Below, one piece after another: positions 43,302-44,922 of a DNA stretch of 44,922 nt. Origin of the DNA: an uncultured Actinomycetes bacterium (GTDB lineage Bacteria; Actinomycetota; Acidimicrobiia; Acidimicrobiales; Ilumatobacteraceae). Location of the stretch: the NCBI GenBank assembly GCA_937902105.1, contig CALGTP010000761.1:1-44922 (forward strand), written 5' to 3'. The stretch's first letter is position 1, and every line of letters starts with the position of its first letter. The position numbers were made by a program, and so were the translations under genes. The notes under the pieces are model-generated. The model did no database searches and was not told the DNA's origin. It saw nothing but the letters and a program-made list of their open reading frames with translations.

Positions 43302-44131
43302 GATGCGCCCTTGCGACTCAGTCGAAGCCGTAGTTCATCGCTACCTTGTTCAAGGACGATGGGCATTCCACCATGTTGCAGCACTTCCATTGGCGCCCCG
43401 AAAGTTCGCTCTAGGAAATATGGCTGAAGAACTTCGCTGGGGGTTCCATCGGCAATCACAGTGCGATTGAAGCAGACCAGCCGCGGCAAGTGAGCTGCCA
43501 AGCCATTGAGATCATGAGTCGTCAAGACAATCGCAATTCCGTCCCCTTGAGGTGGACCTTCATTGAGGTCTGCCAAGACATGAAGTATTTCGTGGCGGGT
43601 CGTGACATCAATTCCTGCGGTAGGTTCGTCCAAAATCAAAACATCAGGCTTTTGAATTAACGCCCTGGCCAAGAAGACGCGCTGTTGCTGACCACCAGAC
43701 AATTCGCGGATGTGGCGTTGCACTAAACCACCAAGCCCGAGTCTTTCAAGAACTTCTTCAATCGCCTGACGTTCGGATGATGACGAACCGGGCCACCATG
43801 ACTTTTGTGGGCGACTCATTCCGACTACTTCGCCGACCGTGACTGGGAAATTCCAATCCACTGTCTCTAATTGAGGGACATAAGCGACGCTCAATCCTGA
43901 TGCGCGCGTGACGCTGCCGTGAGAGGCCTTAATAGAGCCCAGCATCGCTTTGAGGAGGGTAGTTTTTCCTGAACCCGATGGGCCCACGATTCCAACAAAC
44001 TCGCCCGGATGAACGCTCAGGTCCACGCCCTCAATCACCGTGCCGTTGCCATAGGTACACGACAAATGGTCGCAAGCAATCAAAGGTGCTGGAAAAGCAT
44101 TCCCAGAACTATTCAAGGCACTCGACTTCAT
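43298..44131 (-). CDS. Metal ABC transporter, ATP-binding protein
   Basis: 277 aa. Walker A GPSGSGKTT (50-58), Q-loop YVPQLETVDWNFPVTV typical of Zn/Mn importers, signature LSGGQQQR, Walker B VLILDEPTAGID and switch His in LTTHDLN. Overlaps both neighbours by 4 nt. The VDWNFPV segment is shared with MntB/ZnuC-type ATPases. Confidence 0.96.
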   Translation of the reverse strand: MKSSALNSSGNAFPAPLIACDHLSCTYGNGTVIEGVDLSVHPGEFVGIVGPSGSGKTTLLKAMLGSIKASHGSVTRASGLSVAYVPQLETVDWNFPVTVGEVVGMSRPQKSWWPGSSSSERQAIEEVLERLGLGGLVQRHIRELSGGQQQRVFLARALIQKPDVLILDEPTAGIDVTTRHEILHVLADLNEGPPQGDGIAIVLTTHDLNGLAAHLPRLVCFNRTVIADGTPSEVLQPYFLERTFGAPMEVLQHGGMPIVLEQGSDELRLRLSRKGAS

Positions 44132-44922
44132 TGTGAGTAATCCGCCGTGTCTAGTCCGACATCAGTAACATCCAGTGCCTTCAAAGCCGAAGCATCTCCA
44201 CCAAGAGATTCAACCATCGTCAGGTAGTCAAAACGCATCAGCGCAAGCCACGAGTGTTCTGGGTCCCCGGGCGCGCCGATCAAATCGTCATCGCGCAGAA
44301 CATCGACATAACGAACCCCCGCTTCATTACCGATTTGTTCGAGCACGCTTGATGGAAAAACCTCGCTACCGAAGATTGCGGGAACACCAGCATCTTTAAC
44401 CTGATCAATCAAATCGGCAACCTCCCGAGGAGTGGGCTCTTCAAAGGATGATAACTGAATGGCGCCGATGACCGTCCAACCATATGTCCGAGCGAAATAG
44501 GCATACGCGTCGTGATAGGTCAGTAACAGTCTCTGAGGACTTTCAATAGTTGCAGTTGCCGTGATGATGGCCTGATCTAACGCGTCAATCTTGATCGCTA
44601 AGGCTTGATAATTGCTTTCATAGATCTCGCTATGTAATGGATCGGCCGAAACCAACGAATCACGAATCAGAGCCGCATAGTCTTTTGCCATCAGTGGGTT
44701 AGTCCACACATGAGGATTTGGCTTTCCCCCATCTCGCGGAAATGAGAAGTCATAGATCCACTGATCGGTGGGAAGTGTCGCTGTCCCCAATTCGCAAATC
44801 ACCGAGCCATCTTGAGCATTTGCTTGGGCCAATGATTTCGTCGGCGCTTCAAGATTTAACCCATTGATGAACACAATGTCCGCATCTTCAAGCGTTGCCG
44901 CCACACTTGGTGGAGGTTCGTA
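44128..44922 (-). CDS. Metal ABC transporter, substrate-binding protein (5' end outside window)
   Basis: The frame is open to the window edge, so signal peptide and first metal ligand are missing; the visible part begins YEPPPSVAATLEDADIVF. Cluster A-I features: NPHVWTNPLMAKDYA (His ligand), LLTYHDAYAYFARTYGW, FEEPTPREVADLIDQVKDAGVPAIFGSEVFPSSVLEQI with a Glu ligand, and D in VDVLRDDDL. It captures Zn2+, Mn2+ or Fe2+ outside the cell. The H/H/E/D ligand pattern leans to the PsaA/MntC side, but a His-rich zinc loop could lie outside the window, so the metal is left open. Confidence 0.93.
   Translation of the reverse strand, partial: YEPPPSVAATLEDADIVFINGLNLEAPTKSLAQANAQDGSVICELGTATLPTDQWIYDFSFPRDGGKPNPHVWTNPLMAKDYAALIRDSLVSADPLHSEIYESNYQALAIKIDALDQAIITATATIESPQRLLLTYHDAYAYFARTYGWTVIGAIQLSSFEEPTPREVADLIDQVKDAGVPAIFGSEVFPSSVLEQIGNEAGVRYVDVLRDDDLIGAPGDPEHSWLALMRFDYLTMVESLGGDASALKALDVTDVGLDTADYSQ

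Noticed and set aside
1..44922. tRNA or rRNA genes, CRISPR arrays, insertion sequences, phage or toxin-antitoxin modules
   Set aside because: I looked for cloverleaf ends, regularly spaced repeats, transposase or integrase motifs and terminal inverted repeats and saw none. Short RNA genes could still be missed by eye.

Overview
This window looks like chromosomal DNA of an actinobacterium, most likely from the Acidimicrobiia (Ilumatobacter / freshwater acIV type). That placement is inferred from gene content and moderate GC, not from a marker tree. Supporting signs are several F420-type enzymes (two luciferase-like oxidoreductases and a Ddn-like protein), a B12-dependent ribonucleotide reductase (NrdJ) with NrdR, LexA operators of the CGAAC-N4-GTTCG type, a divergent lexA / LysM gene / nrdR cluster as in Mycobacterium (Rv2720-Rv2719c-Rv2718c), and many start codons lying 6-8 nt after a TANNNT box, as expected for leaderless mRNAs. 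I see no rRNA, tRNA, CRISPR array, prophage or insertion sequence. Gene density is very high, with many 4-nt overlaps.

Layout. 1-3490 (+): the tail of an acyl-CoA dehydrogenase, ArfB-like ribosome rescue factor, Ddn-like F420 protein, a zinc-finger SDR and a patatin, closed by a hairpin. 3558-10217 (-): nrdJ with a 517-bp leader, a molybdopterin oxidoreductase, nrdR, and a LysM membrane protein that is probably an SOS division inhibitor. 10452-11084 (+): lexA, divergent, with four SOS-box-like sites between it and the LysM gene. 11102-23577 (-): ppdK, then terC-dnaG-sigA-miaB-miaA-dapF-hflX-dapC, a housekeeping run covering replication priming, the primary sigma factor, tRNA modification, lysine/peptidoglycan precursors and a ribosome-associated GTPase. 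23626-24879 (+): a site-2-type protease. 24860-27963 (-): groES-like, hisI, trpE and ygfZ. 27988-28644 (+): a small alpha/beta hydrolase, divergent from the groES-like gene through a 10-bp palindrome. 28622-34338 (-): hisC-hisB-hisH-hisA-hisF-mmuM-aldo/keto reductase, with five successive 4-nt overlaps from hisC to mmuM. 34420-37087 (+): two small unknown proteins separated by a 24-bp perfect hairpin, an LLM oxidoreductase and an MFS exporter. 37029-40196 (-): a serine hydrolase, a second LLM oxidoreductase and larE. 40282-42428 (+): an alpha/beta hydrolase coupled to an S51-like protein fused to a CysS-type C-terminal domain. 42429-44922 (-): a Zn/Mn ABC importer, cut by the window end.

The points most worth following are the S51/CysS-C fusion, the four-operator lexA control region, the palindromic shared -10 region of the groES-like and hydrolase genes, the long hairpin over the stop codon of a small gene, the elaborate nrdJ leader, and the SDR family member without a catalytic tyrosine. 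None of these is a clearly new multi-gene system. The fusion protein with its coupled hydrolase is the best candidate for undescribed biology.
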